This document shows positions 42,775 to 52,007 of a stretch of 64,000 nt of DNA, one piece after another (position 1 is the stretch's first letter; the number at the start of each line of letters is the position of its first letter). The stretch lies in the NCBI RefSeq assembly GCF_036327005.1, contig NZ_JAUGZK010000013.1:48512-112511 (forward strand), read 5' to 3'. Under the pieces are notes generated by a model. That model saw nothing but the letters and a program-made list of their open reading frames with translations, searched no databases and was not told where the DNA came from. The DNA is from Alkalimonas mucilaginosa (lineage in GTDB: Bacteria; Pseudomonadota; Gammaproteobacteria; Enterobacterales; Alteromonadaceae). The position numbers and the translations under genes were made by a program.

Positions 42775-44040
42775 TTAGCTGCGCTGACGCTTCATGGACT
42801 CAAAGAACTCGTCGTTGGTCTTGGTCATGCCCAGCTTGTCGATTAAAAACTCCATGGCATCTGCCTCATCCATTGGGTTGAGAATTTTGCGCAGGATCCA
42901 CATTTTCTGCAGTTCTTCCTGGGACACCATCAACTCTTCACGACGGGTACCGGAGCGATTGAAATCAATAGCCGGGAAGATCCGCTTTTCAGCAATTTTA
43001 CGAGCCAGATGCAGCTCCAGGTTGCCGGTGCCTTTAAACTCTTCGTAGATGACTTCGTCCATCTTCGAGCCGGTATCCACTAGGGCAGTAGCGATAATGG
43101 TTAAGCTGCCGCCTTCTTCCACATTACGGGCGGCGCCAAAGAAACGCTTTGGTTTGTGCAGCGCATTGGCATCGACACCACCGGTCAGTACCTTGCCTGA
43201 GCTTGGGATCACGGTGTTGTAAGCTCGGGCTAAGCGGGTGATGGAATCGAGCAGAATAATAACGTCTTTTTTGTGCTCAACCAGGCGCTTGGCTTTTTCA
43301 ATCACCATCTCAGCGACCTGCACGTGGCGGCTGGCAGGTTCATCGAAGGTAGAGGCAATCACTTCGCCTTTGACCAGTCGCTGCATTTCCGTGACTTCTT
43401 CCGGCCGCTCGTCAATCAACAGCACCATCAGCACACATTCCGGGTGGTTGGCGGCGATGGACTGAGCGATGTTTTGCAGCAGCAGGGTTTTACCGGCTTT
43501 GGGCGGCGCTACAATCAAGCCGCGCTGGCCCCGGCCGATGGGGGAAGCCAAATCCAGTACCCGGGCCGTGATGTCTTCAGTACTGCCGTTGCCACGCTCC
43601 ATTCGCAGGCGGTCATTGGCATGCAGCGGGGTTAAGTTTTCAAACAGGATCTTATTGCGGGCGTGTTCGGGTTTACCAAAGTTTACTTCGCTGACTTTCA
43701 GCAGGGCAAAATAGCGCTCACCTTCTTTCGGCGGCCGGATCAGCCCATCGATGGTGTCACCGGTACGTAAATTGAAGCGACGAATTTGGCTGGGGGATAC
43801 ATAGATATCGTCCGGGCCTGCCAGATAGGAGCTGTCGCCAGAGCGCAAGAAGCCGAAGCCATCCTGCAGAATCTCCAGTACGCCACCGCCGTAGATTTCT
43901 TCACCTTTTTTGGCATGGGACTTTAAAATGGCAAAGATAATGTCCTGCTTGCGCAGACGAGCCATGCTGTCTAAGCCCATGGACTCGGCTAATTCCACCA
44001 GTTCATTGATTGGCTTACTTTTTAATTCTGTTAAATGCAT
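42775..44040 (-). CDS. rho: Transcription termination factor Rho
   Basis: A 421-residue hexameric RNA helicase. The N-terminus (HLTELKSKPINELVELAE) and the RNA-binding cold-shock-like domain (GFGFLRSGDSSYLAGPDDIYVSPSQIRRF, in pieces) are present. Walker A is APPKAGKTLL; the Q-loop and R-loop regions follow (FDEPASRHVQVAEMV, DSITRLARAYN, GGVDANALHKPKRFFGAARN). Length matches E. coli Rho (419). The 225-base gap to trxA upstream (44041-44266) probably holds its promoter and leader; no leader peptide was convincing. Confidence 0.98.
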   Translation of the reverse strand: MHLTELKSKPINELVELAESMGLDSMARLRKQDIIFAILKSHAKKGEEIYGGGVLEILQDGFGFLRSGDSSYLAGPDDIYVSPSQIRRFNLRTGDTIDGLIRPPKEGERYFALLKVSEVNFGKPEHARNKILFENLTPLHANDRLRMERGNGSTEDITARVLDLASPIGRGQRGLIVAPPKAGKTLLLQNIAQSIAANHPECVLMVLLIDERPEEVTEMQRLVKGEVIASTFDEPASRHVQVAEMVIEKAKRLVEHKKDVIILLDSITRLARAYNTVIPSSGKVLTGGVDANALHKPKRFFGAARNVEEGGSLTIIATALVDTGSKMDEVIYEEFKGTGNLELHLARKIAEKRIFPAIDFNRSGTRREELMVSQEELQKMWILRKILNPMDEADAMEFLIDKLGMTKTNDEFFESMKRQRS

Positions 44041-44266
44041 AGTTGATGGGTTCTAGTTGATCTAAATAAGGGTTGTTAGCTTATCAGCGGGTTTGAAAAG
44101 GTTTGGAGTTGGTCTACTCGACAGACAAGCGTGGTCATGGGTGTTGTACTGCTGGTAACAATAGCAGGAGATACTGCAGGCGTCTATATTTTATCATGAA
44201 AAAATTGCATAAAAAGTCAGCAGCATTGCAGTTCAGCTAAGTAAACTGCAATGCATGGCTGAGTTA

Positions 44267-44593
44267 TCAGATATTGCTGTCCAAAAACTCTTTTAATTGC
44301 GTTTTGGATAGGGCGCCCACTTTGGTCGCTGCAACCTGACCATTTTTAAATAACAGCAAGGTAGGAATGCCGCGAATGCCGTATTTAGGCGAGGTATTCG
44401 GGTTTTGATCGATATTCAGCTTGGCAATGGTGACTTTTCCTTGATATTCACCCGCTACATCGTCCAGAATGGGCGCGATCATTTTACAAGGGCCACACCA
44501 TTCAGCCCAAAAATCGACTAAAACAGGTTGTTCAGCGTTCAGTACATCGGTTTCAAAACTATCGTCTGAAACATGTAAAATCAGGTCACTCAT
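44267..44593 (-). CDS. trxA: Thioredoxin 1
   Basis: A 108-residue cytoplasmic thioredoxin with the active site WAEWCGPCKMIAP and the cis-Pro region IRGIPTLLLFKNG. It supplies electrons to reductases and to DsbD-type membrane proteins such as the one at 21.6 kb. The order trxA then rho on one strand, and rhlB-gppA on the other, is the arrangement known in E. coli relatives. Confidence 0.97.
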   Translation of the reverse strand: MSDLILHVSDDSFETDVLNAEQPVLVDFWAEWCGPCKMIAPILDDVAGEYQGKVTIAKLNIDQNPNTSPKYGIRGIPTLLLFKNGQVAATKVGALSKTQLKEFLDSNI

Positions 44594-44696
44594 TGATTGT
44601 CTCCGTTATTGAACTGGGCAGATCGACTGCAAAAAATGTCATCAATTTAAACGCGGCTGTTTCCTAATGCAAGGCGAACAGTTATGCTAGGCTGGT

Positions 44697-45980
44697 ATGA
44701 ATAAAACACACTTAACATCGCACAAGTTCGCCGATTTCGCATTGGCACCACAGATCCTGGACGCACTGAACAGTCTGGGTTTCAGTTATTGTACTCCAAT
44801 CCAGGCGCAGTGTCTGCCCCTGGCGCTGCAGGGCAAAGACATCGCCGGCCAGGCTCAGACCGGAACCGGTAAAACCCTGGCGTTTTTAACCGCCACCTTT
44901 CACTACTTATTGAACAACGAGCCCAGAGGCTCGGGTCAGCCGCGCGCTATCATTATGGCTCCTACGCGCGAACTGGCGGTTCAGATCCATCAGGATGCGG
45001 TGGCACTGGCAAAAAGCGCTGGTTTTCGCCTTGGCCTTATCTATGGGGGCGAAGGCTACGACTCTCAACGGCAGTTGCTGGAACAAGGCGTCGATATTTT
45101 GATCGGCACCACTGGCCGCTTGATTGACTATCAGAAGCAGGGCCTGTTTCAGCTGGATCAAATTCAGGTGGTGGTATTGGATGAAGCCGATCGGATGTTC
45201 GATTTGGGCTTTATCAAAGACATCCGCTTTTTATTCCGTCAGATGCCGCCGGCCAACGAGCGCCTTAGCTTGTTATTTTCGGCGACTTTGTCCTACAAGG
45301 TGCAGGAGCTGGCGTTTGAGCAAATGAACGAACCGGTGCACATTCACATTGAACCGGATCAGATGACGGCCAGTCGCATCAGCGAAGAGCTGTTTTATCC
45401 ATCCGATCCGGACAAAATGAAGTTGTTACTTACCCTGATGGAAGAAGAGTGGCCGGACAAAGCCATTGTCTTTGCCAACACCAAGCACAGCTGTGAGAAC
45501 GTCCATGCCTGGCTGGAAGCCGATGGTCACCGGGTAGGTTTATTGACCGGCGATGTGGTACAGAAAAAACGGCTGAAAATTCTGGAAGACTTTACCAGCG
45601 GCAAGCTGGATATTCTGGTGGCAACCGATGTCGCCGCCCGTGGTCTGCATATTCCGAAAGTGAGCCATGTCTTCAACTTCGATTTGCCGGACGATTGCGA
45701 AGATTATGTCCACCGTATTGGTCGTACCGGCCGGGCGGGCGAAAGTGGCAAAGCCATCAGTTTTGCCTGTGAGCGCTATGCGCTAAACCTGACGGCGATT
45801 GAAGACTACATCCGGCATCCGTTGCCTGTGACCCAGTACGATCCGGATGCGTTGTTAACCGATTTAACGACACCCAAACCTCGGGCTCGACGTCGTACCA
45901 CCACAGCACGCAGTGGGGGTGGTAACCGTGGTCGCAGCGGATCCAGCTCAAATGCCAGCCGACGTCCACGCAGTCGCTGA
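44697..45980 (+). CDS. rhlB: DEAD-box RNA helicase RhlB
   Basis: A 427-residue helicase of the RNA degradosome. The N-terminus MNKTHLTSHKFADFAL closely matches E. coli RhlB, followed by the Q motif, Walker A AQTGTGKT, DEAD, SAT and HRIGRTGR. The C-terminal ~40 residues are Arg/Ser/Gly-rich, as in other RhlB proteins. Divergent from trxA. Its last 29 bases overlap the start of gppA. Confidence 0.96.
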   Translation: MNKTHLTSHKFADFALAPQILDALNSLGFSYCTPIQAQCLPLALQGKDIAGQAQTGTGKTLAFLTATFHYLLNNEPRGSGQPRAIIMAPTRELAVQIHQDAVALAKSAGFRLGLIYGGEGYDSQRQLLEQGVDILIGTTGRLIDYQKQGLFQLDQIQVVVLDEADRMFDLGFIKDIRFLFRQMPPANERLSLLFSATLSYKVQELAFEQMNEPVHIHIEPDQMTASRISEELFYPSDPDKMKLLLTLMEEEWPDKAIVFANTKHSCENVHAWLEADGHRVGLLTGDVVQKKRLKILEDFTSGKLDILVATDVAARGLHIPKVSHVFNFDLPDDCEDYVHRIGRTGRAGESGKAISFACERYALNLTAIEDYIRHPLPVTQYDPDALLTDLTTPKPRARRRTTTARSGGGNRGRSGSSSNASRRPRSR

Positions 45981-47475
45981 GCCAGCCCGCTCAGAACAGC
46001 AGGATATCTACGCCGTCATCGACCTTGGCTCCAACAGCTTTCATATGCTGATGGTCAAGGTGGTTGGCGGCAGTGTGCAGGTGATAGGCCGGGTGAAGCG
46101 TAAAGTTCGGTTGGCCGCCGGTTTGAATGAAAACCTGGTGCTAAGCCGCCGGGCGATGAAGCGCGGCTGGGAGTGCCTGGCGCTTTTTGCCGAGCGTTTG
46201 CAGGATATTCCGCCACAAAATGTCCGTATTGTTGGCACCGCCACTTTAAGGTTGGCCCGCAATGTCAAAACCTTTTTGCACGATGCCGAGCATATCTTAG
46301 GCCACCCCATCCGGGTGATCAGCGGCGAAGAAGAAGCCCGCATTATCTATCTGGGCGTGGCTCATACCTCCAACTGCGAACAAAACCGTCTGGTCATTGA
46401 TATCGGCGGGGCCAGCACGGAAATTATTATCGGCAAAGGCTTTGAACCACTCAAACTCAGCAGCCTGCATATGGGCTGTGTGACCTTCCTGGACGCTTAC
46501 TTTGCCGATGGCTTACTGACTGAAGACAATTTCAATGCTGCTATTGCTGCTGCAGAGCAAACGCTGGCGCCGATTTTGGCGGAATTTACTGAGTTGGGCT
46601 GGCAGGTGGCAGTGGGGGCTTCTGGCACGGTGCAAGCAATGCAGGAAATTCTGATTGCTCAGGGGCTGGATGAAACCATTACCTTGCAGCGACTGGAAGC
46701 CATTATGCAGCAAGCGGTGGTCTGTGGTCGGCAGGATCAACTGAGCCTGATTGGTTTAGCGCAGGAGCGGCGGCAGGTGTTTCCATCGGGCCTTGCCATT
46801 TTGATTGCTTTGTTCCGTGCGCTGGGTATCAAAGGCATGACCTTATCGGGTGGTGCTTTGCGTGAAGGCGTGCTGTACAGCATGCTGCCTCAGCTGCAGG
46901 AAAGCGATGTGCGTCACCGCACCATGGCCAGCCTGATGGTGCGTTATCATATCGATCAGCAGCATGCCAACCGGGTGGCGGATATGGCTCAGTCGTTGGC
47001 ACAGCAACTCAGCCCGCGCTGGTCACTGACTGCGTTTGATGGCCTGGGTTTACTGCATGGCGCAGCACTTTTGCATGAGCTGGGCCTGTTGATAGAATAC
47101 AAAAACCACCATCACCATGGTGCTTACATCATCAGCCACTCCGATTTACCCGGTTTTACCCGGGCCCAGCAGCAGCTGTTGATGGCACTGGTGCATAACC
47201 ACAGAGCCGATATCAACCGGGAACTGATTGCTAAACAGACCATGACTTCGGTGCTGTTAACGGTGCGACTGACGCGGATACTGCGATTGGCCGTGGTGCT
47301 GTCGATGCGCCGACGGCATGAAGCCTTGCCCAATGTCACTCTAAGCGGTAAAGGTGAGCAATTGGTGCTGCAATTGCCCGCTGGCTGGCTCGATCAGCAC
47401 CCGCTGATGCGGGCCGAGCTGGAGCAGGAAGTGCAATACCAGCAGGCCGCTGGCTGGGAGCTGGAGCTGCAGTGA
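45952..47475 (+). CDS. gppA: Guanosine-5'-triphosphate,3'-diphosphate pyrophosphatase / exopolyphosphatase family
   Basis: About 507 residues from the ATG at 45952; a GTG 39 bases earlier is also possible. It belongs to the Ppx/GppA family. YAVIDLGSNSFHMLMV, SGEEEARIIYLGVAH, VIDIGGASTEIIIG and the C-terminal HD-like helical half (HELGLLIEYKNHHHHG) are clear. The GppA rather than Ppx assignment rests on its place after rhlB and on close agreement with E. coli GppA (RVKRKVRLAAGLNEN, LFAERLQDIPP). It converts pppGpp to ppGpp or degrades polyphosphate. Confidence 0.92.
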   Translation: MPADVHAVAEPARSEQQDIYAVIDLGSNSFHMLMVKVVGGSVQVIGRVKRKVRLAAGLNENLVLSRRAMKRGWECLALFAERLQDIPPQNVRIVGTATLRLARNVKTFLHDAEHILGHPIRVISGEEEARIIYLGVAHTSNCEQNRLVIDIGGASTEIIIGKGFEPLKLSSLHMGCVTFLDAYFADGLLTEDNFNAAIAAAEQTLAPILAEFTELGWQVAVGASGTVQAMQEILIAQGLDETITLQRLEAIMQQAVVCGRQDQLSLIGLAQERRQVFPSGLAILIALFRALGIKGMTLSGGALREGVLYSMLPQLQESDVRHRTMASLMVRYHIDQQHANRVADMAQSLAQQLSPRWSLTAFDGLGLLHGAALLHELGLLIEYKNHHHHGAYIISHSDLPGFTRAQQQLLMALVHNHRADINRELIAKQTMTSVLLTVRLTRILRLAVVLSMRRRHEALPNVTLSGKGEQLVLQLPAGWLDQHPLMRAELEQEVQYQQAAGWELELQ

Positions 47476-47966
47476 ACATCACGCTGCGTCCTTGCCCTAC
47501 GCCGGTGCCAACCGAAGTCAGGCAGTTGAGCGTAGCGTCGGCGCAGCAGGATTTTGTTCTGCCTGTTAGCGACGTGATCACTCAACAGCGTGAAGGTGAA
47601 CATTTCCAGTTGGTGTGTCATCAGCAACACGCAGTGGGCTTCTTTTTGCTCGATAGTCATTACAGTGCTTATCATGCCTTTGCGTTGCCAAAGGATTTGG
47701 GGTTGCGTTGTTTTTTTATTGACCAGACGGCACAAGGGCGGGGCATCGCCGGAGCGGTTTTGCGTGAGCTGCCAGCCTATTGTCAGCAGCAATTCCCCGG
47801 TTTCAAGCGGCTGGTACTGACCGTCAATTGCCGTAATCAGTCAGCCGCTCGCTTGTACCAAAAACATGGTTTTGCAGACAGTGGCCAGTTGTATCTGGGT
47901 GGTTCAGCCGGGCCACAGCATATTTTGTGTCAATCTCTGAGGAATGAACATGCGCTACGCCATTGA
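47472..47966 (+). CDS. GNAT-family N-acetyltransferase
   Basis: A 164-residue protein with a GTG start overlapping the gppA stop (GTGA), so it is translationally coupled. The acetyl-CoA loop is DQTAQGRGIAGAVLREL, followed by VNCRNQSAARLYQKHGF, the usual motif B of GNAT enzymes. The substrate is unknown. The next small acetyltransferase-like gene overlaps its end by 17 bases. Confidence 0.85.
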   Translation: MNITLRPCPTPVPTEVRQLSVASAQQDFVLPVSDVITQQREGEHFQLVCHQQHAVGFFLLDSHYSAYHAFALPKDLGLRCFFIDQTAQGRGIAGAVLRELPAYCQQQFPGFKRLVLTVNCRNQSAARLYQKHGFADSGQLYLGGSAGPQHILCQSLRNEHALRH

Positions 47967-48192
47967 GCACCAACCCGAGTTGCAGCGCTTTCGCATTGTG
48001 CAGCAAGGCGAAGAAGCACTGCTGGAATACCAACTGCTTGGCGATAGTGTCGATTTCTGGCGCACTTATGTACCGGATGCACTGCGTGGCCAGGGCATGG
48101 CTGAGCAGTTGGTACGGCATGGGCTTAGCTGGGCGCAGCAACAGCAATTGGCCGTACAGGCCAGTTGCTGGTATGTGCAGAAGTTTTTGTGA
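47950..48192 (+). CDS. Small GNAT-like acetyltransferase (YjdJ type)
   Basis: An 80-residue protein; the ATG at 47950 is preferred because GAGGA lies six bases before it. The single-core GNAT fold of the YjdJ/GCN5-related minimal family is recognisable: LEYQLLGDSVDFWRTYVPDALRGQGMAEQLVRHGL, here cited in pieces (VDFWRTYVPDALRGQGMAEQ), and a final SCWYVQKFL. These proteins are about 80-100 residues and of unknown substrate. It overlaps the previous gene and converges on hemB, with a gap of one base. Confidence 0.82.
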   Translation: MRYAIEHQPELQRFRIVQQGEEALLEYQLLGDSVDFWRTYVPDALRGQGMAEQLVRHGLSWAQQQQLAVQASCWYVQKFL

Positions 48193-48193
48193 T

Positions 48194-49204
48194 TCAGGTA
48201 GTTGTTTCTTTCAGCCAAACCGCAACTTTTTTGGCGAAATAGGTCAGGATGCCATCGGCACCGGCCCGCTTAAAGGCCAGTAGGGATTCCATAATGACCG
48301 GCTTTTCTGCCAACCAGCCGTTTTGAATGGCAGCCATATGCATGGCGTACTCGCCGCTAACCTGATAGGCAAAGGTCGGGACGCCAAATTCGTCTTTGAC
48401 CCGCCGCACTATGTCTAAGTAAGGCATACCAGGTTTCACCATCACCATATCGGCGCCCTCCGTTAAATCCAGCGCCACTTCGCGCAGTGCTTCGTCGCTA
48501 TTGGCCGGATCCATCTGATAGGTTTTTTTATCGCCACCTTTTAGGTTGGCGGCGGAGCCGACCGCATCCCGGAAAGGACCGTAGTAGCTGGAAGCGTATT
48601 TGGCGGAATAAGCCAGAATGCGGGTATGGACGAAACCGGCTTCTTCCAGCGCCTCACGAATCGCGCCAATGCGGCCATCCATCATATCCGATGGCGCTAC
48701 CACATCGGCGCCGGCTTCGGCATGCGACAGTGCCTGTTTCACTAAAGCTTCGGTGGTGACATCATTCACCACATAGCCACTATCGTCGATAATGCCATCC
48801 TGACCATGAGTGGTGAAAGGGTCCAGTGCCACATCAGTAATCACACCAAGCTCCGGCACGGCAGCTTTTAGTGCCCGAACTGCCCGCTGGGCCAAGCCAT
48901 CCGGGTTCCAGGCTTCTTCGGCCTGCAGCGATTTCTTTTCTGCTGGTGTAACAGGGAAGAGCGCGATGGCAGGAATGCCCAGCGCAGCCAGCTGTTTTGC
49001 TTCTTCGACCAGCAGATCCACACTCAGGCGTTCAATGCCCGGCATGGAGGCAATGGCTTCACGCTGCTGCTCACCTTCCAGCACAAAAACCGGGTAAATC
49101 AAGTCATCCACAGTTAGCCTGTGTTCTGCCATCAGCCGACGGCTAAAATCAGCCTGACGCATCCGGCGCATCCGGGTCCATGGAAAGTCATTAGGGTTTG
49201 GCAT
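48194..49204 (-). CDS. hemB: Delta-aminolevulinic acid dehydratase (porphobilinogen synthase), Mg-type
   Basis: A 336-residue enzyme joining two aminolevulinate molecules into porphobilinogen for haem. Visible blocks: LIYPVFVLEGE, the catalytic Lys in YSAKYASSYYGPFRDA and MVKPGMPYLDI. The segment that binds catalytic zinc through three Cys in E. coli-type enzymes reads DVALDPFTTHGQDG here, without Cys, as in the Mg-responsive Pseudomonas-type enzymes. It is the last gene of the long leftward run and overlaps the diguanylate cyclase stop by 14 bases. Confidence 0.96.
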   Translation of the reverse strand: MPNPNDFPWTRMRRMRQADFSRRLMAEHRLTVDDLIYPVFVLEGEQQREAIASMPGIERLSVDLLVEEAKQLAALGIPAIALFPVTPAEKKSLQAEEAWNPDGLAQRAVRALKAAVPELGVITDVALDPFTTHGQDGIIDDSGYVVNDVTTEALVKQALSHAEAGADVVAPSDMMDGRIGAIREALEEAGFVHTRILAYSAKYASSYYGPFRDAVGSAANLKGGDKKTYQMDPANSDEALREVALDLTEGADMVMVKPGMPYLDIVRRVKDEFGVPTFAYQVSGEYAMHMAAIQNGWLAEKPVIMESLLAFKRAGADGILTYFAKKVAVWLKETTT

Positions 49205-49967
49205 GTTTGGGAGCCTTTTGTTCGGTGGTGTTGGTAATACTCTTTAGCACAGCAGGTGAGCTGATAACCTGATTACGGCCTGAATTCTTCGCTTGATATA
49301 AGGCTTTGTCGGCATTGTGGATATAGAGCTCCATACTGCTGTCCGAGCTGGCAACAGCCGCATAGCAACCCGCACTGATAGTGATGGCAAGTTGGTGCTG
49401 CTGTACCGGCAAAGGCTTCGCTGCCAATTGGCTGCGAATCCGCTCTGCCACCTGCAAAGCGCCCGTGATATCGGTGTTGGGCAGGATCAACGCGAACTCC
49501 TCGCCACCATAACGACAGACCAGATCACTGCAGCGCTTAAGTTGGCTCTGAATAAAGCCTGCAACTTGCCGTATCACCTGATCGCCGGCCAAGTGGCCGT
49601 ACTCATCATTCACATGTTTGAAAAAATCGATATCAAGCAAGATCAGTGCTAGTGGCCGCTGTTCACGACGGCTACGATTTAATTCGGCCTGGATTTTGCG
49701 GTCAAAGTAAGCCCGGTTTTTAACACCTGACAGCGCATCGGTGGTACTTTGTGTTTCCAGTTCCTGGTTCTTCTCTGCCAGTTCCTGCAAGGTAATCTGT
49801 AGTTCCAGCGTACGTTCTGAGATGGTGTTTTCCAGCTCTGCCGCCAGCCGTTCAATATGCTGGCGATGACGCCAGATAAGCCATGGCACCACCACCACCA
49901 GCCCGCCTACCGCACCTAGCAGTAGCGCGAGCAAGATATCAGGCTCTGTCCAGGCAACCGGACTCAT
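49191..49967 (-). CDS. Membrane-anchored diguanylate cyclase
   Basis: A 258-residue protein with one membrane helix (~9-32), a coiled-coil linker (~35-72) and a GGDEF domain whose active motif is GGEEF (154-158, in CRYGGEEFALILP). It should make cyclic di-GMP. No sensory domain is present beyond the helix and coil, so input may come through dimerisation. It sits between tatD and hemB, overlapping both, so it would be expressed with Tat and haem genes. The association is unusual. Confidence 0.92.
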   Translation of the reverse strand: MSPVAWTEPDILLALLLGAVGGLVVVVPWLIWRHRQHIERLAAELENTISERTLELQITLQELAEKNQELETQSTTDALSGVKNRAYFDRKIQAELNRSRREQRPLALILLDIDFFKHVNDEYGHLAGDQVIRQVAGFIQSQLKRCSDLVCRYGGEEFALILPNTDITGALQVAERIRSQLAAKPLPVQQHQLAITISAGCYAAVASSDSSMELYIHNADKALYQAKNSGRNQVISSPAVLKSITNTTEQKAPKHAKP

Positions 49968-50755
49968 TCAGCGCCTCCGGCTTGTTGCAATAAAGTCAGG
50001 CTGTTGTGCCAGCAATGCTGCTGCAGTTGTTCAAGCGTAATATTTTTCAGCTTAGCCAACTGCTGAGCGATAGCCAGCAAAAAAGCAGGTTCATTGCGGC
50101 GGCTTTTGGGTTTTGGTTGCAAAGTACGTGGCAGCAGATAAGGCGCATCAGTTTCCAGACAGATCCGGTCCAGAGGTAAATACTGTAAGGCAGCTACCAA
50201 TTCCTGATTACGGCGCTCGTCACAGAGCCAGCCTGTAATGCCAATATAGAGCCCTAAATCCAGATACGCTTTCAGTTGGTCCGAGTTGCCGGTAAAGCAA
50301 TGGGCGATGCCATGCCTGACATGGTGCTCTTTCAGCAGAGCTATTTGTGTGGTAAAGGCATCGCGTTCGTGCAGATAGACAGGCAACTGAAGCTCTTGTG
50401 CTAATGCCAGCTGAGCACTAAAAACCGTGACCTGTGCTGACTGGCTGGAGAAGTTACGGTTAAAATCCAGGCCACACTCACCGATGGCAACGACGCTTGG
50501 GTGTGCAACCAACTGCCGGAGCTGTTCCAGCCAGTCATCAGCAATGTGCTCAGCCTGATGGGGATGGACGCCGGCAGTACTGACACAGGCAGTATGTTGG
50601 CTGCACCAGTGTTGATTGTGTGCTGTCTCGGTCAAATCTGAGGCAATCAGTAACAGCTTGCTGATACCGGCCTGGTGCGCACGTGCCAGCACCTGTTCTC
50701 GATCGCTATCAAATTGCGAGCTGAGCAGATTTACACCAAGATCAAACCAGCTCAT
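49964..50755 (-). CDS. tatD: TatD family metal-dependent deoxyribonuclease
   Basis: A 263-residue TIM-barrel hydrolase. The start WFDLGVNLLSSQFDSDR and the blocks STAGVHPHQA, AIGECGLDFNRNF, YLHERDAF, GIAHCFTG and ICLETDAPYL match E. coli TatD, which lacks the N-terminal H-x-H of YcfH-type relatives. TatD is a 3'-5' nuclease linked to DNA repair and DNA fragmentation. It is in the tat gene run, as in enterobacteria, with one small exported-protein gene between it and tatC. Confidence 0.94.
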   Translation of the reverse strand: MSWFDLGVNLLSSQFDSDREQVLARAHQAGISKLLLIASDLTETAHNQHWCSQHTACVSTAGVHPHQAEHIADDWLEQLRQLVAHPSVVAIGECGLDFNRNFSSQSAQVTVFSAQLALAQELQLPVYLHERDAFTTQIALLKEHHVRHGIAHCFTGNSDQLKAYLDLGLYIGITGWLCDERRNQELVAALQYLPLDRICLETDAPYLLPRTLQPKPKSRRNEPAFLLAIAQQLAKLKNITLEQLQQHCWHNSLTLLQQAGGAE

Positions 50756-50758
50756 GGC

Positions 50759-51262
50759 TTAATTGACCCTGCGCACACGCGTGGTACGGTTGTTATTATC
50801 ATTGCCCAGCATAAACGAGCCTAAGGCGGCACGACGAATGAAGTGGACCTGGCCTTCTTCCACCGGGTAATGTTCCACTGAGTTCTGCCGCCAGACCTGG
50901 CCGTTATCGAAGCTGATCACTCGATGTCCGCGGGCATCCTGCCGTACTGCGGTGACTGTCGCATAAATTCGCTCAAGTTGTTCTTCCGGCCGTTGGGTTT
51001 GTCTGCCAAACTCTGCCTCGTAGGCTTTTGTTGTTTCAGGCAGGTTGGCGCCCTGCGGGTTCTCTGCAAACTGCCTGGTGGTGTTTTGCTCTGGCTGCTG
51101 TGCCGTGCTTGCCAACTGATCATAGCAATGCAGGCGTGAGGCGGTATCCTGCTGTTGCTGGCATTGGGCTAAAGCCTGACGCAAGGTTAATTCTGCAGCT
51201 TGGGCTGGAATGGATAGTGGCGCAAGGGCAACAAGCAGGAACATGAGCTGTTTAGCGTTCAT
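50759..51262 (-). CDS. Exported protein of unknown function in the tat run
   Basis: A 167-residue protein with a signal peptide (LMFLLVALAPLSIPAQA). The mature N-terminus has the pattern LRQALAQCQQQQDTASRLHCYDQL, here two Cys spaced 16 apart, of a type also seen in several small periplasmic and secretion-associated proteins. The C-terminal half reads like a small beta-barrel (VTAVRQDARGHRVISFDNGQVWRQ), a form seen in many short proteobacterial exported proteins. It overlaps tatC by 11 bases and precedes tatD by three. Function not recognised. Confidence 0.65.
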   Translation of the reverse strand: MNAKQLMFLLVALAPLSIPAQAAELTLRQALAQCQQQQDTASRLHCYDQLASTAQQPEQNTTRQFAENPQGANLPETTKAYEAEFGRQTQRPEEQLERIYATVTAVRQDARGHRVISFDNGQVWRQNSVEHYPVEEGQVHFIRRAALGSFMLGNDNNNRTTRVRRVN

Positions 51263-52007
51263 CGTTGATCTCCTGGTCTGACTCGGCTTTGGGCTGGTAG
51301 AACCGACCTAGCAGTAAGCCACACTCGAATAAAATCCACATAGGGATAGCCAGTAATGTTTGTGAAATTACATCCGGAGGTGTTAACAGCATACCGGCAA
51401 TAAATGCCGCAACAACAATGTAAGGGCGTTTGGCAGCCAGCGCCTGGGGGGTAGTGGTACCAGACCAAATAAGCAGTAAAATCACCACCGGTATCTCAAA
51501 AGCGATACCAAAAGCAAAAAATAGCTTCAGTACAAAATTCAGGTAGCTGCTGATATCGGTAGCGATGGTGATGCTCTCAGGGGCATAACTGCTGAAAAAA
51601 GCAAATACTATGGGAAAGACCACATAGTAGGCAAAAGCAATACCCCCATAAAACAACAGGGTACTGGATATCACCAAAGGTGCGACCAATCGCCGCTCCT
51701 GCTGATAGAGTGCCGGGGCAATAAACTGCCAGAGTTGAAACAAGATATACGGAATGGCCAGCGCAATGGCGACCATAAAGGTGAGCTTAAAGGGCGCGAA
51801 AAAAGGCGAAGCCACGTCGGTTGCAATCATGCTGCTACCTTCTGGCATGGTGGCAATCAAAGGCATCGCCAGCAGCTCATAGAGATCGGCAGCAAAATAC
51901 GCCAGACTGGCAAAAACCAGCAATACGGCAATAATGCAGCGCAATAATCGGTTGCGCAGTTCGACCAGGTGCCCCAACAAACTGTCAGGTTCGGCGTGAG
52001 TCGTCAT
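51252..52007 (-). CDS. tatC: Twin-arginine translocase subunit TatC
   Basis: A 251-residue six-helix membrane protein that recognises twin-arginine signal peptides. The ATG at 52007 gives the family start (LLGHLVELRNRLLRC). Conserved blocks: SPFFAPFKLTFMVAI, PAPALYQQERR-type loop (here APALYQQERRLV) and FAFGIAFEIPVVILLL. It overlaps tatB by 23 bases; the order tatA-tatB-tatC is canonical. Confidence 0.97.
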   Translation of the reverse strand: MTTHAEPDSLLGHLVELRNRLLRCIIAVLLVFASLAYFAADLYELLAMPLIATMPEGSSMIATDVASPFFAPFKLTFMVAIALAIPYILFQLWQFIAPALYQQERRLVAPLVISSTLLFYGGIAFAYYVVFPIVFAFFSSYAPESITIATDISSYLNFVLKLFFAFGIAFEIPVVILLLIWSGTTTPQALAAKRPYIVVAAFIAGMLLTPPDVISQTLLAIPMWILFECGLLLGRFYQPKAESDQEINDER

